Assembly (NCBI GenBank): GCA_910588775.1
Contig: CAJURH010000045.1
Coordinates: forward strand, 1-15,078
Source: an uncultured Lachnospiraceae bacterium
Lineage (GTDB): Bacteria; Bacillota; Clostridia; Lachnospirales; Lachnospiraceae
DNA length: 15,078 nt
Direction of reading: 5' to 3'
Part shown: piece by piece, positions 6,246 to 11,462 of the stretch
How positions within the stretch are numbered: position 1 is the stretch's first letter
Layout: each line of letters begins with the position of its first letter
Notes under the pieces: generated by a model
Database searches by the model: none
What the model was told of the DNA's origin: nothing
What the model saw: only the letters and a program-made list of their open reading frames with translations
Program-made: the position numbers and the translations under genes

Positions 6246-6495
6246 ACAGAGAATCCTGGAGGACGCGTTTCAAAAAGCGTACAGCTATGAGAGCCGCGCG
6301 GGCTGGGAGGCGCAAGACCTGGCGACCACGCCCATAGGGACTGTGGAAAAAGGCGGGCGGCTCTATGACCTGTGCGTGGATTCCAGCGGAAATTATTGGT
6401 ATGCCGTTCGAATACGGACGGATCGCGGCCCGGTTCCAGAGCGGGAGGCTATATTTGGGAAAAGAAAAATAAAGGCGTTTCAAAGGAGGCGATAG
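6232..6495 (+). CDS. Small phage early protein, unknown function
   Basis: The protein has 87 residues. The ATG at 6232 lies 5 bases after GAGGAGG and overlaps the end of the HUH gene, so it is translationally coupled to it. The middle reads as a compact beta-type domain (LYDLCVDSSGNYWYAVRIRT) and the tail is very basic (GKRKIKAFQRRR). I recognise no family. Position and coupling point to a role in replication or DNA handling; this is inference only. Confidence 0.7.
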   Translation: MSADKQRILEDAFQKAYSYESRAGWEAQDLATTPIGTVEKGGRLYDLCVDSSGNYWYAVRIRTDRGPVPEREAIFGKRKIKAFQRRR

Positions 6496-6503
6496 GAGTA
6501 TTT

Positions 6504-6887
6504 ATGCGAAGCGTAGAGTGCAGGTTTTGTGGGCAGTTAATTCAAATTGAAGGGGATGATGGGCTGACGGCGCAGCAGGCGGAAGAGGAAGCGGCTATGA
6601 TTTGTCAATGCCAGCAGGCGGCGGAATATCAGAAAAAAAGGAGCAGGCGGGAAAAAGCGTTAAAAAATGTGAGTATCCTATTTGGAAAAGACGCTCCCAA
6701 CGAAAAGAGAGCGAGTGAAGGAGCCGCAGTCATACTTTTAGAGGCGGTTGACGAGATTTACAATGGGGAAATCGCAAAAATCACCCTTCATTTGCGTGGC
6801 GGGGTGAAGGCTTCCATATCGCAGAACAGCAAGGGGGAGATAAACGTTGAGCGAACGGAGACGAAGAAAGACAAGTTGACGGGGTAG
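6504..6887 (+). CDS. Zinc-binding phage early protein
   Basis: The protein has 127 residues from ATG 6504, preceded by AGGAG. The frame is open upstream to 6372 but that part overlaps the previous gene. The N terminus holds C-R-F-C-G and, about 30 residues later, I-C-Q-C, a likely four-cysteine zinc knuckle. A basic helix follows (QKKRSRREKALK), then a domain with alternating charge (GAAVILLEAVDEIYNGEIAKITLHLRG as a helix-strand pair). It recurs in early regions of clostridial phages without an assigned function. The neighbours are DNA-processing genes, so nucleic-acid binding is plausible. Confidence 0.7.
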   Translation: MRSVECRFCGQLIQIEGDDGLTAQQAEEEAAMICQCQQAAEYQKKRSRREKALKNVSILFGKDAPNEKRASEGAAVILLEAVDEIYNGEIAKITLHLRGGVKASISQNSKGEINVERTETKKDKLTG

Positions 6888-6895
6888 GGCGCAGG

Positions 6896-7339
6896 ATGGA
6901 GAAACCAAAAGTGAACATCTATGTGGAAACTACATATAAAGGCCCTGCTAAGAGGGACGGCGCAGCCATGTGGATTGTTGAGTATGAGAAGAAAAGCGGG
7001 GAACTGGTGACGCGGGAGGGGAAAATTTACTTGGAAAATGGGACGGAAAACCAGATAACGCTTAAGGCCATAGCGCAGGCGGCGGGCATCCTGGTCAAAC
7101 CCTGTTCCGTCCGAGTATTTACTCGGTGCGAGCACGTTTTAAACGCTATAAAAAACGGCTGGCCGAAGCGGTGGAAAAAGGACGGCTGGATAAACGCCAA
7201 AGGAAAGCCCGTAGGCAACGCCCAGGAGTGGAAGCGTGCCATGGACGCGTTGGAGAGACATTCGTATCTGTTCCAGACGGGCCGCCATGGATACCGGGAA
7301 GTGATGCAGTGGGATTTGAACAAAGAGGAGGAGGCGTAA
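6896..7339 (+). CDS. RNase H-like fold protein, catalytic acids missing
   Basis: The protein has 147 residues. The order of elements follows RNase HI: opening strand VNIYVETTYKGP, then DGAAMWIVEY, a helix after TENQITLKAIAQAAGI, strand VRVFTRCEHVLNAI and GWINAKGKPVGNAQEWKRAMDAL (like the GKPVKN-x-DLW element of RNase H). The active-site acids are altered: the first Asp is Glu11, the Glu of the NNxxELxA element is Thr55, and the Asp of the TDSxYV element is Arg77. No C-terminal His/Asp pair is evident. It should therefore not cleave RNA:DNA hybrids and may be a binding or scaffold derivative. It starts at ATG 6896, 8 bases after the previous stop. Confidence 0.75.
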   Translation: MEKPKVNIYVETTYKGPAKRDGAAMWIVEYEKKSGELVTREGKIYLENGTENQITLKAIAQAAGILVKPCSVRVFTRCEHVLNAIKNGWPKRWKKDGWINAKGKPVGNAQEWKRAMDALERHSYLFQTGRHGYREVMQWDLNKEEEA

Positions 7340-7343
7340 GCGG

Positions 7344-7676
7344 ATGGCGAAGAGCATCATACAGACGGATGAAGTGAAAGAGTGTTACATTTGCCGGATG
7401 GAAGCGGAAAAAATAGGATATTATGGCAACTTAAAACAAACGGGTCTGCACAAACATCATTTCGTATACGGCAGGTTTGGAGCTTTCCGAAAAAAAGCGG
7501 AAAAGTTCGGGCTGTGGGCCTATGTGTGTGCCGAAAGGCATCATGAACACGGGCCAGAAGCTCCACACAGCAACCCGCAAGTGGATTTAGCTCTGAAAAA
7601 GATTGCCCAGGAAGCTTTTGAGGAAAAATACGGGCATGAAAGATGGATGCAAGAATTTGGCAAAAATTATTTGTGA
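7344..7676 (+). CDS. HNH-like / zinc-binding phage protein
   Basis: The protein has 110 residues and starts at ATG 7344 after GGAGGAGG. It has a CYIC pair near residue 14, then LHKHHFVYG, then YVCAERHHEHG, an arrangement of Cys and His pairs like a treble-clef HNH nuclease fold. The end, ALKKIAQEAFEEKYG with MQEFGKNYL, matches a widespread early-region protein of Firmicute phages that I remember as HNH-like. It may be a nuclease or recombination accessory factor. I cannot tell from sequence whether the catalytic histidine is used. It sits between the RNase H-like gene and a small gene, same strand. Confidence 0.75.
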   Translation: MAKSIIQTDEVKECYICRMEAEKIGYYGNLKQTGLHKHHFVYGRFGAFRKKAEKFGLWAYVCAERHHEHGPEAPHSNPQVDLALKKIAQEAFEEKYGHERWMQEFGKNYL

Positions 7677-7691
7677 GAAAGAGAGGATGGC

Positions 7692-7922
7692 GTGAAAGGA
7701 ATAATTGAACAGCTTGAAAGCTTAAAAGAGCATTGCCAAAGCATGGTGGATGAGAATGACCCAGAATGCATATGGGCGGCAGACTGCGACGCTTTAGCCG
7801 CCACCATAGAAATTTTGAGGGATGTTGAATTTTGGAAAAAGAACAGGAGGGGATTGGGGATGTGGATAAAAATACGCAGGATATTTACCCGTTTTGGACA
7901 TTACGATAGGGAACATGGGTGA
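7692..7922 (+). CDS. Small phage early protein, unknown function
   Basis: This 76-residue ORF starts at GTG 7692 after GAGAGG. The N-terminal half (IIEQLESLKEHCQSMV, then CDALAATIEILRD) forms two amphipathic helices of the kind seen in short early-region phage proteins. The C-terminal third is basic and aromatic (WIKIRRIFTRFGHYD). I recognise no domain. It is the last gene before cassette A. Confidence 0.6.
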   Translation: MKGIIEQLESLKEHCQSMVDENDPECIWAADCDALAATIEILRDVEFWKKNRRGLGMWIKIRRIFTRFGHYDREHG

Positions 7923-8005
7923 TTTCTCTCGTGGGATACGTACATACTGATACCGAAGTTTGAAATTGGAGGAAAATAAATCTGAGTGTACCATGAAAAC
8001 CGAAT

Positions 8006-8033
8006 ATTGGCTGGTAATTTTGTGAATTTGAAA
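8006..8033 (+). repeat. Cassette A left inverted repeat
   Basis: It begins ATTGGCTGGTA and ends GAATTTGAAA. It is followed by a TATCATTTT box that cassette B also has after its left end. Confidence 0.6.
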
Positions 8034-8061
8034 AAAAGTATCATTTTCCCTAAAATATCCC

Positions 8062-8090
8062 TTTACTTATGGTCGACCATAATGTATACT
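8062..8090 (+). promoter_or_regulatory. Cassette A promoter with 16-bp palindromic operator
   Basis: TTTACT (8062-8067), a 17-bp spacer and TATACT (8085-8090). The spacer is almost filled by the perfect palindrome TTATGGTCGACCATAA (8067-8082), centred 10.5 bp before the -10 box. A bound repressor would block RNA polymerase. The ribbon-helix-helix protein encoded downstream is the obvious candidate, by autoregulation. Confidence 0.75.
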
Positions 8091-8149
8091 ATAATTACAG
8101 TTAAAGAAACTTAGTAAACAGGGCAGGCGGGAAGCCGGGAAGGAGAAGA

Positions 8150-8305
8150 ATGGCCGATATGGGAATGACTGATAAACAGTTCAATGGTTTTGTGAGATTT
8201 CTGTTGGACGCGCTGAAAGATGCAATGGAAGAAAAGGAAAGCGAGAAGAAAGAAGAGAAGCTTGCCAAAATTGCCGACAACCTCCAAAAGACATTGGAAG
8301 ATTAA
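8150..8305 (+). CDS. Cassette A first gene: 51-residue helical protein
   Basis: MADMGMTDKQFNGFVRFLLD opens the protein, followed by a highly charged helix (EEKESEKKEEKLAKIAD) and NLQKTLED. AAGGAG lies 4 bases before the ATG. It is probably two helices, the second suited to dimerisation. Short proteins opening MTDKQF are, from memory, common in Firmicute mobile elements, but I know of no function. It is the first gene behind the cassette A promoter and holds the slot taken by an unrelated 54-residue protein in cassette B. Confidence 0.7.
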   Translation: MADMGMTDKQFNGFVRFLLDALKDAMEEKESEKKEEKLAKIADNLQKTLED

Positions 8306-8342
8306 AAGCTCCATTTATCATTAAATAGGGCTAAACCACAAA

Positions 8343-8366
8343 AGGGGCGGTACTTGCACCGCCCCT
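8343..8366 (+). other. GC-rich intergenic hairpin in cassette A
   Basis: AGGGGCGGT (8343-8351) and ACCGCCCCT (8358-8366) pair perfectly around a 6-base loop. No T-run follows on the plus strand, so it may be an attenuator or RNA stabiliser between the two genes. Cassette B has the counterpart at 10773-10792. A second weaker pair, ACCAAA with TTTGGT, follows at about 8369-8396. Confidence 0.65.
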
Positions 8367-8416
8367 ATACCAAATATATAATGCCATTTGTTTGGTGAAA
8401 AGGATAGGTTAAAGGG

Positions 8417-8605
8417 ATGATGGCTGTAGAAAAGAAGAAATTGGGCAGACCAACGAATAATCCCCGAACTGAAAAGGTAGGATTTAGAATGTCACCGACT
8501 GAAATTGCAGATATACAGAAATGCGCTGATGTAATGGAAACGCAACGTGTAAATGCAGTAGTTGAGGGGATAAATCTTCTCAAGAAAAAATTGGGAATAC
8601 AGTAA
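8417..8605 (+). CDS. Cassette A ribbon-helix-helix (Arc/CopG-like) regulator
   Basis: This 62-residue protein has an N-terminal basic arm VEKKKLGRPTNNPRT. Its GRP core resembles an AT-hook. A beta strand follows (EKVGFRM), then helix 1 (SPTEIADIQKCADVM), a turn and helix 2 (RVNAVVEGINLLKKKLG). That is the ribbon-helix-helix plan of Arc, MetJ and CopG, in which paired strands read the DNA groove. Two ATGs (8417, 8420) are possible, both after AAAGGG. It is paralogous to the cassette B regulator, sharing the arm and the fold but differing in the DNA-reading strand. It probably binds the 8067-8082 palindrome. Confidence 0.8.
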   Translation: MMAVEKKKLGRPTNNPRTEKVGFRMSPTEIADIQKCADVMETQRVNAVVEGINLLKKKLGIQ

Positions 8606-8676
8606 CAAAAAGTAGCGACTTTAAGTACAGATTTAAATTGTTGTTGGTAAAGAAACGGTTGTATAACAATTTCATA

Positions 8677-8704
8677 TTTCAAATTCGGAAAACTACTAGC
8701 CAAT
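8677..8704 (-). repeat. Cassette A right inverted repeat
   Basis: Read on the minus strand it starts ATTGGCTAGTA and ends GAATTTGAAA. It matches the left repeat at 24 of 28 positions and overlaps the upstream arm of the terminator. Confidence 0.6.
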
Positions 8705-8725
8705 AAATGGTTAGTAGTTTTTATT
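8689..8725 (+). terminator. Cassette A terminator
   Basis: AAAACTACTAGCC (8689-8701) pairs with GGTTAGTAGTTTT (8709-8721) over 13 positions with one G-U pair and a 7-base loop. It runs into TTTTTATTT. The A-rich left arm means it could also work leftward. Positions 8726-8786 hold only an 11-codon ORF (MVKRSKNVYLK) of doubtful reality. Confidence 0.85.
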
Positions 8726-8786
8726 TGGAGGTAAGTGGCTATGGTCAAGAGATCAAAGAATGTCTATCTAAAATAGGAGGTGCAAT

Positions 8787-8963
8787 ATGATAACCATAGA
8801 AAACCTGGATGAGCTTGCCCGTGACTCGCGGATGGCGCACGCCCGGGAAATACGCCAAAACTGCAAAGAGACGGGAAACTGCGAGACGTGCGCGGACAAA
8901 GAGCGCGGCAAGCCATGCCCTTACAGGGGCAATCCGATTAACTGGAGGGTGCGGGAAGGATGA
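8787..8963 (+). CDS. Small cysteine-rich protein before the methyltransferase
   Basis: This 58-residue protein starts at ATG 8787, 5-6 bases after TAGGAGG. It opens MITIENLDELARDSRMAHA. A cluster of cysteines then follows: QNCKETGNCETC and, further on, KPCPYRG, four in all within about 20 residues, likely a zinc site. It ends WRVREG. Its last 4 bases (ATGA) overlap the methyltransferase start, so the two are translationally coupled. It could help target or fold the methyltransferase; that is a guess from the coupling. Confidence 0.75.
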   Translation: MITIENLDELARDSRMAHAREIRQNCKETGNCETCADKERGKPCPYRGNPINWRVREG

Positions 8964-9670
8964 GCGTAAACATCAATGGAGCGGCGTACGATTTGGAGCG
9001 TCCAGAGATTTACGTAAATTGTGACTGCATGGCCGGAATGAAAGCGTTTCCCGATGGATATTTCGGCCTGGCGGTGGTGGACCCGCCGTATGGAATCGGG
9101 CAAAGCGGAAAGAAAAACCATGCAAGAGGCAATCGGGCGGACGCGAAAGATTACAAAGCGTTTTCCGGGGACGATTTGGAGCCGCCTGACGGCGCGTATT
9201 TCAAAGAGCTGTTCAGGGTCTCGAGAAATCAAATCATATGGGGAGCCAATCATTTCATCAGCAGGATTCCCTACGACAGCCATTGCTGGATTGTTTGGGA
9301 TAAGGACAATTCGGGGGATTTTGCCGACTGTGAGCTGGCCTGGACTTCCTTTCAAACGGCGGTGCGGAAATTCAAATACCGCTGGAATGGAATGCTGCAG
9401 GAGAACATGAAAGACAAAGAAGTCCGCATACATCCCACGCAAAAGCCAGTGGCCCTGTATGAATGGATTCTAACGAGATACGCCAAAAAAGGGGATGTTA
9501 TTCTTGACACGCATGTGGGTTCAGCGAGCAGCCTCATCGCCTGCCGGAATGCAGGTCATGGGTTCGTCGGTTTTGAACTGGATGAGCATTATTACAGGCT
9601 GTCGAAGGAAAGGCTTTCCCGGGAAACGGCGCAAATGAATTTATTTGATTTTTGGGAGGATGGGAAATGA
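8960..9670 (+). CDS. Site-specific DNA methyltransferase (adenine-N6 or cytosine-N4)
   Basis: The protein has 236 residues. Catalytic motif IV is DPPYG at 41-45. HPTQKP (158-163) and the SAM-binding motif I DTHVGSASS (183-191) follow near the C terminus, the order of beta-class amino-methyltransferases (Pfam N6_N4_Mtase type). FVGFELDEHYYRLSKERL at the end is motif II. Motif I usually reads DPFxGSG; the T-H-V variant is common in phage enzymes. No restriction endonuclease lies beside it, so it is a solitary phage methyltransferase, probably protecting phage DNA from host restriction or marking it. The short middle leaves little room for a large target-recognition domain. Confidence 0.92.
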   Translation: MSVNINGAAYDLERPEIYVNCDCMAGMKAFPDGYFGLAVVDPPYGIGQSGKKNHARGNRADAKDYKAFSGDDLEPPDGAYFKELFRVSRNQIIWGANHFISRIPYDSHCWIVWDKDNSGDFADCELAWTSFQTAVRKFKYRWNGMLQENMKDKEVRIHPTQKPVALYEWILTRYAKKGDVILDTHVGSASSLIACRNAGHGFVGFELDEHYYRLSKERLSRETAQMNLFDFWEDGK

Positions 9671-9984
9671 ATAGAAAACAGAGACGGGCCTGTGGCGCAA
9701 AAGAACCCGTCAGGACGTACACGCTGACGGACGCGCAGATAGAGAAGATAAAAGAGGAGGCGACGTTGAAAGCGGCCAAAAAGGCGTTCACCGCCATGTT
9801 AGGGCTGCCGCTCATCACCCTGATGGATGAATTTGGCTTCGGAAAGAAAAGGCTGGAGCGGTTTATGAACAAACTGCTGGGCGAATACAAATGCTTCGAT
9901 GAAGGCTATATAACCCTAAAAGAGATAGCGGGGATTGTGAAAGATGAAACGGGCGTGGAGATTTTAAGCGAAAGGGAGGATTGA
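9667..9984 (+). CDS. Phage early protein, unknown function
   Basis: The protein has 105 residues. I chose ATG 9667 (MNRKQRRACG), overlapping the methyltransferase stop as ATGA. The frame extends to 9652 without a ribosome site. A basic N terminus is followed by helices (DAQIEKIKEEATLKAAKKAF), a hydrophobic LGLPLITLMDEFGFG and FMNKLLGEYKCFDEGYITLKEI. I recognise it only as a recurring early-region protein of clostridial phages. It resembles small DNA-binding or accessory proteins but has no diagnostic motif. Confidence 0.75.
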   Translation: MNRKQRRACGAKEPVRTYTLTDAQIEKIKEEATLKAAKKAFTAMLGLPLITLMDEFGFGKKRLERFMNKLLGEYKCFDEGYITLKEIAGIVKDETGVEILSERED

Positions 9985-9985
9985 C

Positions 9986-10408
9986 ATGGAAAACGGTAAA
10001 ACGGAAACAAAGATGAGGAAAAATTACATAGGCTGCAGGCATCTTCAATGCGGCAACGCAGGAAATTTAGGAACAATCATTACCTGCGGATGCGAAGACA
10101 GCGAGTGTTTTGGTGACGCGTTTTGGCTGGAAGGGTGCTCTGGATGCGATAAATACGAACTGCGTGACTGGAAAAAAGAAGAAAGGGACGCGGTCAAACA
10201 TCCAAACCACTACTGCGCCGGGCGCAAATATGAGCCAGTGAAAGTGATTCAGGACTGGGGGCTGTCGTTTTGCCTTGGAAACGCATTGAAGTATATAGCC
10301 AGAGCCGGGAGGAAGCCCGGAAGCGACAAGCGGGAGGATTTGCAAAAGGCGATGAAGTATTTGGAATTCGAGATGCAGGACGAATCAAAGGAGGAGAATA
10401 CATACTAA
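9986..10408 (+). CDS. DUF3310 family protein with cysteine-rich N terminus
   Basis: The protein has 140 residues and starts at ATG 9986 after GGGAGGA. Residues 17-55 carry many cysteines (GCRHLQCGN, TCGCEDSECFG, GCSGCDKY), probably zinc-binding. Residues ~72-130 are the DUF3310 core: HPNHYCAGRKYEPVKVIQDW, GLSFCLGNALKYIARAGRK, then a DLQKAMKYLE helix. DUF3310 proteins are common in tailed phages and are related, as I recall, to the T7 gp1.7 nucleotide kinase group, which points to nucleotide metabolism during phage DNA synthesis. It is the last gene before cassette B; the terminator at 10469 ends the operon. Confidence 0.85.
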   Translation: MENGKTETKMRKNYIGCRHLQCGNAGNLGTIITCGCEDSECFGDAFWLEGCSGCDKYELRDWKKEERDAVKHPNHYCAGRKYEPVKVIQDWGLSFCLGNALKYIARAGRKPGSDKREDLQKAMKYLEFEMQDESKEENTY

Positions 10409-10468
10409 ATAGCGAGGTTTACAATGAAAGATGATAATTCTGGGCGTAGCTTGACAACTGAATAGCTA

Positions 10469-10502
10469 ATAGTTTGTGAATTTGAAAAACTATCATTTTT
10501 TT
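10469..10502 (+). terminator. Terminator formed by the left end of cassette B
   Basis: ATAGTTT (10469-10475) and AAACTAT (10487-10493) pair perfectly around an 11-base loop that contains GAATTTGA, followed after CA by seven T (10496-10502). It would stop transcripts of the early operon entering the cassette. The 60 bases before it (10409-10468) hold only a doubtful 13-codon ORF. Confidence 0.7.
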
Positions 10503-10503
10503 C

Positions 10504-10532
10504 TTGACTTTTGGATATCCAAATGTTATACT
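10504..10532 (+). promoter_or_regulatory. Cassette B promoter with 14-bp palindromic operator
   Basis: TTGACT (10504-10509), a 17-bp spacer and TATACT (10527-10532), with TG one base upstream (extended -10), make a strong promoter. The perfect palindrome TTTGGATATCCAAA (10510-10523) fills the spacer and is centred 10.5 bp before the -10, exactly as in cassette A, but with a different sequence. The downstream ribbon-helix-helix protein is the expected binder. Confidence 0.8.
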
Positions 10533-10594
10533 TATTATAGTTAGAGAGGCAAGGCATTAACGGGAAAGGAGAAAATAACGTGGAGGTATTAGAC

Positions 10595-10759
10595 ATGAAC
10601 GAACTGGAACTGAAAGAACAGGCAATAAAAGAATTCGTTAATCTGCAAAGAGTAAAAACAGCAGAGAACAAAGAAAAGGAAATTGAGTATCAGGAAAAGG
10701 TGCTGAAAGCAAGATTGCAAGCTTTAGGCATTCCGACAGAGGATTTGGAACTGAAATAA
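10595..10759 (+). CDS. Cassette B first gene: 54-residue helical protein
   Basis: MNELELKEQAIKEFVNLQRV leads into a charged helix (AENKEKEIEYQEKVLKAR) and ends LGIPTEDLELK. ATG 10595 lies 8 bases after GGAGG. An in-frame GTG at 10580 lies 8 bases after AAAGGAG and would add five residues, so either start is possible. There is no clear similarity to the first gene of cassette A although it sits in the same slot. Proteins with the LQALGIPTEDL ending are, from memory, common on Firmicute mobile elements; the function is unknown. Confidence 0.7.
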   Translation: MNELELKEQAIKEFVNLQRVKTAENKEKEIEYQEKVLKARLQALGIPTEDLELK

Positions 10760-10772
10760 GACGAAGCAGAAA

Positions 10773-10824
10773 GGGCGGGCTTGCCACCGCCCAATCTCCT
10801 AAAACCAATAATATCACTTATTGG
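10773..10824 (+). other. Paired hairpins between the two cassette B genes
   Basis: GGGCGG (10773-10778) pairs with CCGCCC (10787-10792). Thirteen bases later CCAATAA (10805-10811) pairs with TTATTGG (10818-10824). Cassette A has the same two-hairpin order with changed bases, so the structure seems to be kept. Neither is followed by a T-run. A role in attenuation or in setting the ratio of the two proteins is plausible. Confidence 0.55.
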
Positions 10825-10869
10825 CTGAAAGGGCAAGATAGGAAGTGGTGAACCGTAGAAAAAAAGAAA

Positions 10870-11037
10870 ATGGGTAGACCGACTGATAGTCCAAAGACGA
10901 ATAACTATCGAATCAGAATGACAGATGAAGAACTCCTAAAGTTGGAGAAATGCTGTGAACAGACTGGACTTTCCAAAGCTGATGTTATTCGTTTAGGGAT
11001 TGATAAGGTTTACGTGGAATTGGAAGACAAAAAATAA
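10870..11037 (+). CDS. Cassette B ribbon-helix-helix (Arc/CopG-like) regulator
   Basis: This is 55 residues from ATG 10870: arm GRPTDSPKT, strand NNYRIRM, helix 1 (DEELLKLEKCCEQTG), turn with Ser-Lys-Ala, helix 2 (DVIRLGIDKVYVELE). The fold and arm match the cassette A regulator. The frame is open for five codons before the ATG (VEKKK) back to a TGA. Relative to cassette A one extra base separates the GTGGTG pair from those codons, so the upstream start is out of frame and the ATG, with a poor ribosome site, is the only ordinary start. It probably represses its own promoter through the 10510-10523 palindrome. The gene was too short for a 60-codon cut-off. Confidence 0.75.
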   Translation: MGRPTDSPKTNNYRIRMTDEELLKLEKCCEQTGLSKADVIRLGIDKVYVELEDKK

Positions 11038-11072
11038 CAGTTGTGCCCCGCTCAAAGATTGCAACTGTTATT
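11033..11072 (+). other. Hairpin spanning the regulator stop and the KilAC start
   Basis: AATAACAGTTG (11033-11043) and CAACTGTTATT (11062-11072) pair perfectly over 11 bp with an 18-base loop. The left arm includes the regulator's TAA, and the GTG start of the next ORF begins at its last base. It may hold back translation of the KilAC gene. Confidence 0.65.
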
Positions 11073-11441
11073 CACACCAACTCCGTAAGGAAATTCAAGT
11101 GTCAGGTCATGGCAAGGGCGCTGAAGATGGCGGACAAGACCATAGACAGATTGAAAACCGACAATGCCGGATTGCTGGAAGATGTGAGCCGCATGGGGCC
11201 GAAAGAGATTTTTGCCGACGTTGTATCCACAAGCCATACGTCAATCCTTATCGGGGATCTGGCAAAGCTGTTGAAGCGAAACGGCGCGGGCACAGGGCAG
11301 AAACGGTTGTTTGAGGTTAAAGAAAGCGCTGTTAGCAATCCTGACGGCTCTGTAAGGATAAACCGCACGACAAAAGTCACAGGAAAAGGACAGCAGCGCT
11401 TTATCAACAAATTCCTTGACAAAGATGAAAAATCTGCGTGA
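11043..11441 (+). CDS. Reduced KilAC-domain phage antirepressor
   Basis: This is a 132-residue ORF. A helix resembling the linker of phage antirepressors (MARALKMADKTIDRLKTDN) is followed by the KilAC core: PKEIFADVVSTSHTSILIGD, LAKLLKRNG and GQKRLFE. KilAC domains then normally have WxRENGYL and about 25 more residues. Here RLFE joins directly to VKESAVSNPDGSV and VTGKGQQRFINKFL, an in-frame internal deletion near 11315. The N-terminal BRO/Rha-type DNA-binding half is also missing. GTG 11043 has no ribosome site and lies in a hairpin; ATG 11109 is an alternative. Antirepressors inactivate phage repressors. This one may be a minimal form or a decaying gene. Confidence 0.65.
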   Translation: MPRSKIATVIHTNSVRKFKCQVMARALKMADKTIDRLKTDNAGLLEDVSRMGPKEIFADVVSTSHTSILIGDLAKLLKRNGAGTGQKRLFEVKESAVSNPDGSVRINRTTKVTGKGQQRFINKFLDKDEKSA

Positions 11442-11462
11442 ACTAAATATTTTCAAATTCAG

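Larger units (their letters stand above)
8006..8704 (+). mobile_element. Cassette A: inverted-repeat-bounded regulatory unit (moron-like)
   Basis: The left end (8006-8033) and the reverse complement of the right end (8677-8704) agree at 24 of 28 positions, sharing ATTGGCT, GTA, TTTT and GAATTTGAAA. Inside are a promoter with a palindromic operator, a 51-codon gene, a GC-rich hairpin, a ribbon-helix-helix gene and a terminator, all rightward. The order and boundary sequences are repeated in cassette B. There is no transposase, and I see no clear target-site duplication. Free-standing promoter-gene-terminator units between phage genes are called morons; mobility is inferred, the structure is seen. 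Confidence 0.55.

Noticed and set aside
7993..8025. Ten-codon ORF MKTEYWLVIL crossing the left end of cassette A
   Set aside because: The nearest ribosome site is too far upstream and the frame stops at once; at best it is the interrupted start of an older gene.
10422..10463. Thirteen-codon ORF MKDDNSGRSLTTE
   Set aside because: Too short and with a weak ribosome site to support a gene.
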